This document shows, piece by piece, positions 19,160-27,409 of a stretch of DNA of 64,000 nucleotides. Both the position numbers and the translations under genes were made by a program. Origin of the DNA: Epibacterium sp. Ofav1-8 (lineage in GTDB: Bacteria > Pseudomonadota > Alphaproteobacteria > Rhodobacterales > Rhodobacteraceae); NCBI RefSeq assembly GCF_022348185.1, contig NZ_JAKRFD010000006.1, forward strand, positions 62,001-126,000. Reading direction: 5' to 3'. The stretch's first letter is position 1. Every line of letters begins with the position of its first letter. A model generated the notes under the pieces. The model saw nothing but the letters and a program-made list of their open reading frames with translations. It was not told the DNA's origin and did not search any database.

Positions 19160-19617
19160 GCGGCGCTGGCCTCCTCGGACGCAGGATGAGGCGTGCGAAA
19201 TCCGATGGCAAGCCGGTTCCAGCTGTTGATGGCCCCGATCATCAGGGTCAGCGCAACCTGCTGGCGGGGTGAGAACTGCTCTGCCACCAGCGCGTAGTCT
19301 TCATCCGGGGCGGCCGTATCAGCCACGCGGGTCAGGGCTTCGGTCCATGCAAGCGCCGCGCGCTCCTGCGCCGTGTAGAGCGGGCTTTCGCGCCAGGCCG
19401 GCAGCAGGTGCATGCGATCTTCGCTCTCGCCCATCTTGCGCATGTCATGGGTGTGCATGTGCAGGCAATAGGCGCATTTGTTGATCTGCGAGGCCCGCAG
19501 CTTGACCAGTTCGATGATCGTCAGGCTGAGGCCGGATGCTTTGAGGACCTCCTCCTGCTCCAGCATCGGCTTGAAGAGGTCGCCAGCCTCGGCAAAGGCG
19601 TTGAGGCGTTCGGTCAT
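19156..19617 (-). CDS. carboxymuconolactone decarboxylase/AhpD-family protein
   Basis: A 153-residue protein of the AhpD-like alkylhydroperoxidase fold. The core NKCAYCLHMHTHDMRKMGE carries the CxxC redox pair and the downstream His of the family; SWNRLAIGFRTPHP is near the end. Members reduce peroxides or act in aromatic ring-cleavage pathways; here the association with ECF41 suggests an oxidative or metabolic stress role, unproven. The start at 19617 has GAAAGGAA upstream and lies about 40 bases after the predicted ECF41 promoter. It heads the two-gene operon with the sigma factor. Confidence 0.88.
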   Translation of the reverse strand: MTERLNAFAEAGDLFKPMLEQEEVLKASGLSLTIIELVKLRASQINKCAYCLHMHTHDMRKMGESEDRMHLLPAWRESPLYTAQERAALAWTEALTRVADTAAPDEDYALVAEQFSPRQQVALTLMIGAINSWNRLAIGFRTPHPASEEASAA

Positions 19618-19656
19618 GGGGCTGTTCCTTTCACGGTGTGACGGTGATGGAAACAG

Positions 19657-19683
19657 GACGAAGCAGCCCCCCACTGTGTGACA
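19657..19683 (-). promoter_or_regulatory. ECF41-type promoter
   Basis: On the minus strand TGTCACA (19683-19677), a 16-base spacer and CGTC (19660-19657) precede the decarboxylase-like gene. This matches the -35 TGTCACA and -10 CGTC elements I recall for ECF41 sigma factors, so the operon is probably autoregulated. The -35 lies inside a palindrome, C6-A-CTGTG-TGA-CACAG-G7, which is followed on the plus strand by a T-run. Confidence 0.75.
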
Positions 19684-19701
19684 CAGGGGGGGCAGATTTT
19701 T

Positions 19702-20592
19702 TTAACGTTTGCCGTAATAAAGCCCGACCACATGCTCGGCTTCTGCAAAGAACAGCCAGCGCGTGCACGCGACGCCTGCGATATGCAGAACCACCGCCAG
19801 CGCGGCGAGGAGATGCTTTGCCATCAGCCCCTGAACCGGGAGCAGCAGGCACAGGAGCGGCAGGGCAATCGCAAGTGCAAAGCCGATCACTCGCAGGCGC
19901 GTCGCATGTTTGCGTCCGACCACATAGGCAAATTCCCGCAACAGGTAGTTGGTGCCGGTATGGGGCGGTTCAAAGGCGCGGACGTCCCCGCGTGCCCCCA
20001 ACCCCGTTGCCGTGGCTAGCGAGGTGCCGGAGAGGGCGAAGGCGCGGTCGCCCTGATGCCAATAGGCCAGCAGCGTCAGGCCCGCCAGCGTCAGCAGCCC
20101 CATCGCCTGTCCCTCTTGCCCGGCAAGGAGGGCGCCGCCCGCGAGGCTGAGGGTCAGGAACAGCGCCGGGGTCAGGGGGACCATGTTCCAGCGCGGCACG
20201 GTCTTCAGCTGTGCGTAGATCATCGAGGTGGTAAAGACGGTGCCAAGGCTGAGCGCCGCCCCAAGTGCGCCCACAAGCGTCCAATGGCTCTGCAGGAACA
20301 CCGCACCCGTGGCGTAGACGCCCATGGTCAGGAGCGCTGCGACGGCACAGCATCCCTCCCGCGAGAGCCAGCTGCTGCGCCATTGCGAGAAGGCCTTCCA
20401 CGCACGCTCGGGGTGGCCGAGGTGAAAGGTCGAAGCCAGCAAGCCCCCGACGGCCAGCGCGTAGGCGATGAGGTAAAAGACAAAGGCTACCATGCCGGTG
20501 ACTTCGGGCATGCCGAGGCCGAGAAAGAACAACAGGCCGAAGCCGAGGCCCGAGAGGGTGGTGAAGACGATGACGGAGGGTGCGGGATGCAT
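19702..20592 (-). CDS. soeC: membrane anchor subunit of sulfite dehydrogenase (SoeC, DmsC/NrfD-like)
   Basis: A 296-residue protein with eight or more hydrophobic helices, matching the DmsC anchor family (MHPAPSVIVFTTLSGLGFG start, STFHLGHPERAWKAF, WLSREG). It would hold the SoeAB dimer on the cytoplasmic face of the inner membrane and pass electrons to quinone. It overlaps soeB by one base (TGATG) and is last in the operon. DMSO reductase anchors share the fold. The assignment to Soe rests on the missing Tat signal of the A subunit and on the nearby taurine genes. Confidence 0.8.
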   Translation of the reverse strand: MHPAPSVIVFTTLSGLGFGLLFFLGLGMPEVTGMVAFVFYLIAYALAVGGLLASTFHLGHPERAWKAFSQWRSSWLSREGCCAVAALLTMGVYATGAVFLQSHWTLVGALGAALSLGTVFTTSMIYAQLKTVPRWNMVPLTPALFLTLSLAGGALLAGQEGQAMGLLTLAGLTLLAYWHQGDRAFALSGTSLATATGLGARGDVRAFEPPHTGTNYLLREFAYVVGRKHATRLRVIGFALAIALPLLCLLLPVQGLMAKHLLAALAVVLHIAGVACTRWLFFAEAEHVVGLYYGKR

Positions 20593-21365
20593 CAGTTCGA
20601 CCCTCCGGGCAGTTTGTCCAACGCACGGTCAAGCCAGCCCAGGAAGCCGCCAGTATCCTCTGCCACCGGGGCGAGGAAAGGGGCAAGCACGTCGATCTGC
20701 TCGTGCGTCTGTGAGAGCGTGTCCTTGGGGCGCGGCGGCAGGTATTTGTTGACAGGCTTCGTGCCCATCTCCGGCATCAGGTCCATGCCACCGCGCGCGG
20801 CCACCAGTTGCGAGACGTCGGAACCGGGATCGCCCAGATCGCCGAAATGCCGCGCGCCGGCCGGGCAGGTCCGCACGCAGGCGGGTTGGCGGTCTTCTTC
20901 GGGAAGGTTCTCATTGTAGATCCGGTCCACGCAGAGGGTGCATTTCTTCATCACCCCCGCCGCCAGGTCGAGCTCGCGCGCGCCATAGGGACAGGACCAC
21001 GCACAAAGGCCGCAGCCGATGCAGTCCTCCTCGTTCACCAGCACGATGCCGTCCTCGACCCGTTTGTAGCTGGCACCGGTGGGGCAGACGGTGACGCAAG
21101 GCGCGTCCTCGCAGTGCAGGCAGGATTTCGGGAAGTGAATCAGCTGGGCATGTCCTTGCTCCGGCTGCACCTCGTAGGAATGCACGCGGTTGAGGAAGGT
21201 GCCGGACGGATCGGCGCCGTAGGCGTCCTGATCCGAGAGCGGCGCGCCGTAGTTTTCGGTGTTCCAGCCCTTGCAGGAAATCACGCAGGCATGGCAGCCC
21301 ACGCAGGTGTCGAGGTCGATCACCAAGCCCATCTTGCGGCTGGTGGTGTGCGGGAGGTCGGTCAT
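20592..21365 (-). CDS. soeB: iron-sulfur subunit of sulfite dehydrogenase (SoeB)
   Basis: A 257-residue ferredoxin-like electron-transfer subunit with four cysteine groups, CVGCHACVISC, CLHCEDAPCVTVCP, CIGCGLCAWSCP and CTLCVDR with CVRTCP. These are enough for four 4Fe-4S clusters, as in DmsB/PsrB. It would carry electrons from the molybdenum site of SoeA to the membrane subunit. No signal peptide is seen. It lies 91 bases downstream of soeA; the gap holds a hairpin repeat. Confidence 0.86.
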   Translation of the reverse strand: MTDLPHTTSRKMGLVIDLDTCVGCHACVISCKGWNTENYGAPLSDQDAYGADPSGTFLNRVHSYEVQPEQGHAQLIHFPKSCLHCEDAPCVTVCPTGASYKRVEDGIVLVNEEDCIGCGLCAWSCPYGARELDLAAGVMKKCTLCVDRIYNENLPEEDRQPACVRTCPAGARHFGDLGDPGSDVSQLVAARGGMDLMPEMGTKPVNKYLPPRPKDTLSQTHEQIDVLAPFLAPVAEDTGGFLGWLDRALDKLPGGSN

Positions 21366-21400
21366 GTCTGCGGGCCTCCGTTTGAGTTGAGAGGGTGGAG

Positions 21401-21446
21401 CCGGGGCTCTGCCCCGGACCCCGAGATATTTTTAAGAAGGTGAAGG
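21401..21446 (+). repeat. hairpin plus TATTT-type intergenic repeat
   Basis: CCGGGGC-TCT-GCCCCGG, then CCCCGAGATATTTTTAAGAA and GGTGAAGG. The layout (GC hairpin, TATTT, A-rich stretch, GTGAAG/ATGAAG) recurs on the other strand at 38966-39028. From memory, similar pieces are scattered through Roseobacter genomes. It sits between soeA and soeB, antisense to them. Confidence 0.55.
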
Positions 21447-21456
21447 GGGGAGGGGC

Positions 21457-24279
21457 TCATTTTCCGACCTTCCACGTTAGGGTTTTCGGGCCTTCTCCGA
21501 TGGGGGAGGTTTGCGCCGGGGTTGCGGGCTGGCTTTCGCTCAGGCCGTCGGGCGGGGCGGCCTTTTCGATCTTGACCTTGAGATCGAACCAGGCGGCCTG
21601 GCCGGTGATCGGGTCGGAATTGGCCCAGCGGAGGCCGTCCCCCCTGGGCGGGAGCAATTCGTGGATCAGGTGATTGAGCAGGAAGCCTTTGGTGGCTTCG
21701 GGGGCGTCGTGGGACAGGGCCCAGGCACCCTTGCGTTTGCCGATGGCGTTCCAGGTCCAGACTGTGTTGTCGTTGAGGGCCGCCATCTCCAGCACCGGCA
21801 CGGTGATTTCGCCATGTGGAGAGGTGACGCGGGCCCAGTCGCCGTCCTTGAGGCCCGCCGCGCGCATCAGTCTGGTCGGGACATAGAGCGGGTTGTGACC
21901 GTGCAGCTGCCGCAGCCAGGCATTCTGGCTGCCCCAACTGTGGTACATCGCCATGGGCCGCTGGGTGAGGGCGGAGACGGTGAAGCCGTCGTTGCCCTGC
22001 TGGTCGGTCTGATACCAGATCGGCAGCGGGTCCATGGTCTGCTTCAGGCGCGCGCGCAAATGGTCGGGGGGCTGACGCTCGCCCTTACCCTCGGCGGCGG
22101 CCTGGAATTTGCGCAGGGGTTCCACATAGAGCTGGAACAAATAGGGCTGCGGCGCGTCAAACAGGCCCATGCCCACCGCCCAGTCCTGATAGGCGCGGTT
22201 CCAGGGTTTGTAATATTGCGCCTCCTCGGGGATGTGGTTGAGGAAAAAACCGCCGTTTTTGATGTAGCTGTCCAGCTGATCCGGGTTTGGCGCTCCACGT
22301 CCGGTCTCGGTTCCATCACCGCGAAACCCTGCCAGCGGGCCGATGCCCGGTTTGCGTTCGTGGTTGACGATATAGTCGGCATAATCCTGATATTTGGCGC
22401 TGCCATCCTCTGCCGTGAAGCCGGGCAGTTTCATTCGGTTGGCGAGCTGTACAAGTACGGTCTGAAAGCCGCGCACGTCGCGGTCAGGCTCCACCACCGG
22501 CCAGCGGATCGCATCTGCGGCGCCATCGGCCTCGCAGATCGGACGGTCGAGCAGCGAGATGCAGTCGTGACGTTCCAGATAGGTGGTGTCGGGCAGGATC
22601 AGGTCCGCATAGGCCACCATTTCGGACGAATAGGCGTCGGAGTAGATGAGATGCGGGATTACATACTCGCCGTTCTCGTCGGTGTCCGTCAGCATCTCCA
22701 TCACGCCGCGCGTGTTCATGGAGGAGTTCCACGCCATATTCGCCATATAAAGGAACAGCGTGTCGATCTTGTAGGGATCGCCCGCATGGGCGTTGGAGAT
22801 CACCATATGCATCAGCCCGTGGCTGGACATCGGGTTTTCCCATGTAAAGGCCTTGTCGATGCGCGCCGGGCTGTCGTCGTTCAGCAGCGCCAGATGCTCC
22901 GGCCCCTGGACAAACCCAAGGTGCGGCCCGTCGAGCGGCTTGCCCGGGGTGACGCGGCAATGGGGCGGCGGATGGGCGGTGGCGGGTTTGGGGTAGGGCG
23001 GTTTGAAGCGAAAACCGCCCGGCACTTCCACCGTGCCCAGAAGGATTTGCAGCACATGCAGCGCGCGGCAGGTCTGGAACCCGTTTGCATGGGCCGAGAC
23101 CCCGCGCATCGCATGCATGGAGACGGGGCGCCCGCGCATGGTCTGGTGTGTTTCGCCCCGGAAATCGGTCCATTCGCGCTGGATCTCGAAGGCCTCGTCA
23201 AAGGCGACGCGGGCGATCTCGGCCGCAATGGCGCGGATGCGCGTGGCGGGGACGCCACATTGATCGGCGACCGCTTCGGGGGCGTATTGGGGATCGAGAT
23301 ATTTCTCGGCCATCAGGCGAAAGACTGAGACATGGGTGACATCGCCCATCCGGAACGTGCCATTCAGATCGGGGCGCACCCCGTGCATGTCGTAAGGTGC
23401 AAGCTGGCCGGTGGCGCGGTTGATCACCAAGGGCGCGCCATGATCGTCGCGCAGGAACAGGCCAAAGTCGTCACTGTCGGGGTCCCGGTTCACGAGCACC
23501 GGCGCATTGGTGTAGCGCGACAGATAGTCGAGGTCGATCTTGCCCGCCTTCATCAGCACGTGGACCAGCGACAGGATGAACAGCCCGTCGGTGCCGGGCG
23601 TGATGCCGACCCAATCATCCGCCACCGCGTTATAGCCGGTGCGGATCGGGTTCACGCCAATCACGCGCGCGCCCCGGGCCTTGATCTTGCCGATGCCCAT
23701 CTTGATCGGGTTGCTGTCGTGATCTTCGGCGACGCCGAACAGGAGAAACAGCTTGGTGTGATCCCAGTCGGGCTGGCCGAATTCCCAAAACGCCCCGCCC
23801 ATGGTGTAAATACCGGCTGTGGCCATATTGACCGAGCAAAACCCGCCATGCGCGGCGTAGTTGCAGGTGCCGAAGTTCTGCGCCCAGAAACTGGTGAAGG
23901 ACTGAGACTGATCGCGCCCGGTGAAGAATGCCAGCTTTTCGGGGTGTTTGGCGCGCAGGGGCTCCAGCCAGCCTTGCGCGATATCCAGCGCCTCGTCCCA
24001 TGAGATTTCCTCAAACTCGCCGGAACCGCGCGGGCCAACCCGTTTCAGGGGCGCGCGCAGGCGCGAGGGGGCGTTGTGCTGCATGATGCCCGCGCTGCCC
24101 TTGGCGCAGAGCACGCCTTTGTTGACCGGATGATCGCGGTTGCCCTCGATATAGGCGACCTTGCCCTCCTTCATGTGCACATTGATGCCGCAGCGGCAGG
24201 CACACATGTAGCAGGTCGTCTTGCGGATCTCGTCCGAGACCGGCGGCGAGGTCTCCACCTCGGGTTGCTGGATTGTCAT
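21457..24279 (-). CDS. soeA: molybdopterin catalytic subunit of cytoplasmic sulfite dehydrogenase (SoeA)
   Basis: A 940-residue molybdenum enzyme of the DMSO reductase family. The N-terminal cluster motif lies in TTCYMCACRCGINV with the fourth Cys in VLCAKGS. The body has typical guanine-dinucleotide cofactor segments (GVAEDHDSNP, LFLYMANMAWNSSMN, SDAYSSEMVAYADLILPDTTYLE). No Tat signal precedes the cluster, so the enzyme stays in the cytoplasm, as reported for SoeABC and unlike periplasmic DMSO or thiosulfate reductases. It would oxidise sulfite released by Xsc to sulfate. The start has GGGAGG upstream. It follows the YeiH-like gene by 23 bases. A polysulfide/thiosulfate reductase role cannot be fully excluded. 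Confidence 0.8.
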   Translation of the reverse strand: MTIQQPEVETSPPVSDEIRKTTCYMCACRCGINVHMKEGKVAYIEGNRDHPVNKGVLCAKGSAGIMQHNAPSRLRAPLKRVGPRGSGEFEEISWDEALDIAQGWLEPLRAKHPEKLAFFTGRDQSQSFTSFWAQNFGTCNYAAHGGFCSVNMATAGIYTMGGAFWEFGQPDWDHTKLFLLFGVAEDHDSNPIKMGIGKIKARGARVIGVNPIRTGYNAVADDWVGITPGTDGLFILSLVHVLMKAGKIDLDYLSRYTNAPVLVNRDPDSDDFGLFLRDDHGAPLVINRATGQLAPYDMHGVRPDLNGTFRMGDVTHVSVFRLMAEKYLDPQYAPEAVADQCGVPATRIRAIAAEIARVAFDEAFEIQREWTDFRGETHQTMRGRPVSMHAMRGVSAHANGFQTCRALHVLQILLGTVEVPGGFRFKPPYPKPATAHPPPHCRVTPGKPLDGPHLGFVQGPEHLALLNDDSPARIDKAFTWENPMSSHGLMHMVISNAHAGDPYKIDTLFLYMANMAWNSSMNTRGVMEMLTDTDENGEYVIPHLIYSDAYSSEMVAYADLILPDTTYLERHDCISLLDRPICEADGAADAIRWPVVEPDRDVRGFQTVLVQLANRMKLPGFTAEDGSAKYQDYADYIVNHERKPGIGPLAGFRGDGTETGRGAPNPDQLDSYIKNGGFFLNHIPEEAQYYKPWNRAYQDWAVGMGLFDAPQPYLFQLYVEPLRKFQAAAEGKGERQPPDHLRARLKQTMDPLPIWYQTDQQGNDGFTVSALTQRPMAMYHSWGSQNAWLRQLHGHNPLYVPTRLMRAAGLKDGDWARVTSPHGEITVPVLEMAALNDNTVWTWNAIGKRKGAWALSHDAPEATKGFLLNHLIHELLPPRGDGLRWANSDPITGQAAWFDLKVKIEKAAPPDGLSESQPATPAQTSPIGEGPKTLTWKVGK

Positions 24280-24302
24280 CTGGCCTCCCTAATAGTCCTG
24301 CG

Positions 24303-25340
24303 TCAGGTCAAAAGCGTGATCCCCACAAGTATGACCCCGGCGATAAACAGCGTCTCGACAATGAGAAGCGCGATGGCGGCGCCACCGACAGAGAGCACCT
24401 GTTTGAGGTTGCTCTTCATGCCGACGGCGGCAATGGCGATGAGGAGGAGCCAGCGCGAGCATGCACTGAGGAACTCCGTCAAGACCTCGGGGATGAGGCC
24501 AAAGGAATTGAGGGCCGCGAGCGCGATGAAGGCAACGACAAACCCGGGCAGCAGCGGCGGCCGCTTGCCTTCGGAGGGGGCCTCGATCCGGGCGCGGATC
24601 ACCAGCGAGGCGACAAGCACCACCGGGGCCAGCATGGACACGCGGATGAGTTTCACCAGCGTTGCGGTGTCGCCGGTGTCCTCCGAGATCGAGAACCCGG
24701 CACCGACCACCTGCGCCACGTCATGGATGGTGCCACCCAGAAAAACGCCGGCCTGGATCGGGTCGAACGCCATCAGGCGTGCCAGAATCGGATAGGCGAT
24801 CATCGCGACCGTGGACAGCACGGTGACCCCCATCACGGTGAAGATCAGCCGTTGTTCCGAGCGGTCATCCCGGGGCAGAATGGCGGCGATCGCCATGGCG
24901 GCGGAGGCACCGCAGATCGCGACGGAGCCCGCAGTCAGAAGGGCAAAACGCCAGCCGTGACCGAAGAAACGCGCGATCAGAAGTCCAAAACAGATGGTTG
25001 CCACCACGCCACCCGCGGTCAGCAGGATCAACGGCAGACCAAGGCCTGCCAGCACCATCATCGAGACGCGCACACCGAGCAAGGCCACCCCTAGGCGCAA
25101 CAGAACACGTGCCGAGAACGTGACACCGGGCACCGTTCGCCCTTCCTCACCGAGGAAGCTGACCGCAATCCCGAGAAGCAGCGCCAGCAGCATCGCAGGC
25201 GTCGCGTAGTGTTCGGCCAGAAACTGCGCCGTCACCGCGACGATGATGGACACCGCAACGCCGGGAAACATCTCCTTGGCGCGGGCGCGCAAGGCGTGAG
25301 GCGAAGGCAGCAGGCGAGCGGGCGTGGACGTGTTGGTCAA
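24303..25340 (-). CDS. YeiH-family putative sulfur oxyanion exporter
   Basis: A 345-residue membrane protein of the conserved hypothetical 698 family, with about ten helices and the signatures LLRLGVALLGVRVS, AICGASAAMAIAAILP and GVFLGGTIHDVAQVVGAG. Members are often annotated as putative sulfate exporters and are found near sulfonate genes. Here it leads soeABC, fitting removal of the sulfate made by SoeABC; transport itself is inferred. The frame start at 25340 is TTG; an ATG at 25271 would give a shorter form (MFPGVAVSI) that still holds the core. The 159 bases upstream are AT-rich and likely carry the operon promoter, but I see no TauR-like repeat there. Confidence 0.8.
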   Translation of the reverse strand: MTNTSTPARLLPSPHALRARAKEMFPGVAVSIIVAVTAQFLAEHYATPAMLLALLLGIAVSFLGEEGRTVPGVTFSARVLLRLGVALLGVRVSMMVLAGLGLPLILLTAGGVVATICFGLLIARFFGHGWRFALLTAGSVAICGASAAMAIAAILPRDDRSEQRLIFTVMGVTVLSTVAMIAYPILARLMAFDPIQAGVFLGGTIHDVAQVVGAGFSISEDTGDTATLVKLIRVSMLAPVVLVASLVIRARIEAPSEGKRPPLLPGFVVAFIALAALNSFGLIPEVLTEFLSACSRWLLLIAIAAVGMKSNLKQVLSVGGAAIALLIVETLFIAGVILVGITLLT

Positions 25341-25499
25341 TGGAAGTCTTTCAGGCAGAGGCGGGATGTCTTTGGATTTGGTGCATCATTTGTGTATCAA
25401 TTTACCGTGGCGCTTCAAGGTGAAACAATTTGCTTTTCTACGTCCTGAAATTGGTACGTATGTTCCATTGTTTTGGAAAGGGGAGGGTATCTGTTTTGA

Positions 25500-26657
25500 T
25501 CATGACGCGGTGATCGCGATCAGGTCACGGGTATCCGCAGCGATTTGTCGTTCTTCCTCGGCCGGAACGATCCAAAGATCTGGGGTGCTGTCTGCGGCGC
25601 TGAGCCGCGCGGCGTTGGCGGCGTTGCCTTTCGTGTCCAACCGCGCACTGAGCCAGGCAAACCCTGCGATGATCTCGGCCCGGATTGCGGCGGCGTTCTC
25701 ACCGATACCTCCGGTGAAGACGATCGCATCACAGCCGCCCATGGCCCCGATCAGACTGTGGCCGTGGCGAATGGCGGATTGGGTGAAATGAGTGATCGCA
25801 AACCGGGCCTCGGGGGTGTCGGCCGCTTCCAGCGCACGCATGTCGGAAAGGCCATGAGAGAGACCCTTGAGGCCGGACTGGCGGTTCAGCAGGGTCCTGG
25901 CCGCGTCCAGTCCCATTTCCTCGACCAACCGCAGGGTTGCATTGGCGTCCAACGTTCCCACACGGGTGCCCATGGTCAGCCCTTCGAGCGGGGAATATCC
26001 CATGGTTGTCGCCACCGATTGTCCGTTCAAGATCGCGCAGGCCGACGCCCCGTTGCCAAGGTGAAAGGCCAGCAGGCGGCGCGGCAGCGGTGCGCCGCTG
26101 ATCTCGGGCAAGCGGCGGCAGAGCGCAGCATAGGAAAGCCCGTGAAACCCGTAGCGGCGCAAACCCAGAGCTTCGGCTTCGGGCGGCAGGGCATAGCGCT
26201 GGTTCACCTCCGGGGCGCTGGCGTGAAAGGCGGTGTCAAAGCTGGCGTATTGCGGCAGGTCGGGCGCAAGGTCACGCAGCGCATCGATCGCCGCGAGCGC
26301 ATGTGGGTTGTGCAGTGGTGCAAGCGGAACGCAGGCAGCAATCTCGTCCCGGACCTGCGGGCTGATGCGGGTTGGGGCGGTCAAAGTGGTGCCGCCATGG
26401 ACCACGCGGTGAGCCACGGCACTGAGGTGCTCAGGTCCGAACCCCTCTCGTGTGAGGCGGCTGAGAACAACGGCCAGAGCCTCGGCGTGGCTGGGAAGGG
26501 AGAGGTGTTCGATCTCGTCGCCCATGCGCACCCGACCCTGTTCGCCGATGCCCTCGGCAATACCGCTGAGGCGGAGTTGCAACCCAGTATCGAAACACGC
26601 GAATTTCACCGATGAGGATCCGGTGTTCAGGACAAGGATGTCGCGTCGCGCTGTCAT
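25500..26657 (-). CDS. ackA: acetate kinase
   Basis: A 385-residue kinase that converts acetyl phosphate and ADP to acetate and ATP. Motifs are VLNTGSSSVKFACFD at the N-terminus, AHRVVHGG, FDTAFHA, GLRRYGFHGLSY, HLGNGASACAI and FTGGIGENAAAIR. One family segment differs: MGTRVGTLDAN replaces the common MGTRSGDIDP, keeping the Arg but losing the first Asp. It overlaps the TauE-like gene by four bases and is third in the xsc operon, so its substrate is likely the acetyl phosphate made by Xsc. In many taurine operons this place is taken by pta. Confidence 0.9.
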   Translation of the reverse strand: MTARRDILVLNTGSSSVKFACFDTGLQLRLSGIAEGIGEQGRVRMGDEIEHLSLPSHAEALAVVLSRLTREGFGPEHLSAVAHRVVHGGTTLTAPTRISPQVRDEIAACVPLAPLHNPHALAAIDALRDLAPDLPQYASFDTAFHASAPEVNQRYALPPEAEALGLRRYGFHGLSYAALCRRLPEISGAPLPRRLLAFHLGNGASACAILNGQSVATTMGYSPLEGLTMGTRVGTLDANATLRLVEEMGLDAARTLLNRQSGLKGLSHGLSDMRALEAADTPEARFAITHFTQSAIRHGHSLIGAMGGCDAIVFTGGIGENAAAIRAEIIAGFAWLSARLDTKGNAANAARLSAADSTPDLWIVPAEEERQIAADTRDLIAITAS

Positions 26658-27409
26658 AGTGCCACCTTGAGGATGTTGAGCATGGCCAGAGTCGCGAGAA
26701 GCATCACCACCTTGCGCCGAAATCGCACCGGATCAGCACTGGCAAAGCCGCGCCCGCCGAGCCAGACACCGGCGCCCAGAATGGGAAAGGCCATCAGGGC
26801 GCCCGTCACCGTCTCGCCCGTCACCAGCCCATGCGCGGACATGGTAGGCAGGGCCATCAGGTCGATACCGGTCAGGAAGACGATCATGGTGGCGCGAAAG
26901 GCTGCCGGGCTCAGGGCCTGCGCCGACAGGAATGCAGCAGTGGGAAGACCGCCGACCCCCGCTGCATTTGCGGTGCCTGCAATGATGCCCACGCCCCCGT
27001 GTCCCAGACGTCCGATGGGGCGTTTAAGCTGCCAGCCGCTCAGCAACAGAAGGCTCAGCACGAGGATCAGTGCGGAGACCGCGATCCGCGCCTGCCCCGG
27101 ATCGAGACGCGCCATGATGGCCACGGCCGGGATCACGGCCAGCGCGGCCCCGAACAGAAGCGCGCCCGCGCGGGACCAGTCCACATGGGGGCGAATGCCC
27201 TTGGCCTGAAAGGCGATCATGGCGATTTCGCAGGAGAACACCACCGGGATCAGGGGCAGCGGGTTGGTGATCTGGGCCGCCAGCACAATGAAAATCGCGG
27301 AAAAACCAAATCCGGAGTAGCCGCGGATCACCGCCGCGCAAAACAGCGCGGCGGCGAGAAAGGCGCCCTGAGCGAGGCTCAGGTCAAATGGCAGGACCAG
27401 CGCGGTCAT
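26654..27409 (-). CDS. TauE/SafE-family sulfite exporter
   Basis: A 251-residue membrane protein with about eight helices. It has the family pattern of a conserved start (GAFLAAALFCAAVIRGYSGFGFS), a mid-protein GIIAGTANAAGVGGLP and charged loops. TauE/SafE proteins are thought to export sulfite or sulfoacetate; the homologue beside xsc in Paracoccus was named TauZ. Its position between xsc and ackA, with ATGA overlaps on both sides, fits relief of toxic sulfite. Direction and substrate are inferred from context. Confidence 0.85.
   Translation of the reverse strand: MTALVLPFDLSLAQGAFLAAALFCAAVIRGYSGFGFSAIFIVLAAQITNPLPLIPVVFSCEIAMIAFQAKGIRPHVDWSRAGALLFGAALAVIPAVAIMARLDPGQARIAVSALILVLSLLLLSGWQLKRPIGRLGHGGVGIIAGTANAAGVGGLPTAAFLSAQALSPAAFRATMIVFLTGIDLMALPTMSAHGLVTGETVTGALMAFPILGAGVWLGGRGFASADPVRFRRKVVMLLATLAMLNILKVAL

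Noticed and set aside
21511-23328. A 605-codon plus-strand frame
   Set aside because: It lies wholly inside soeA on the opposite strand and shows only low-complexity, His/Arg/Gly-rich shadow sequence.
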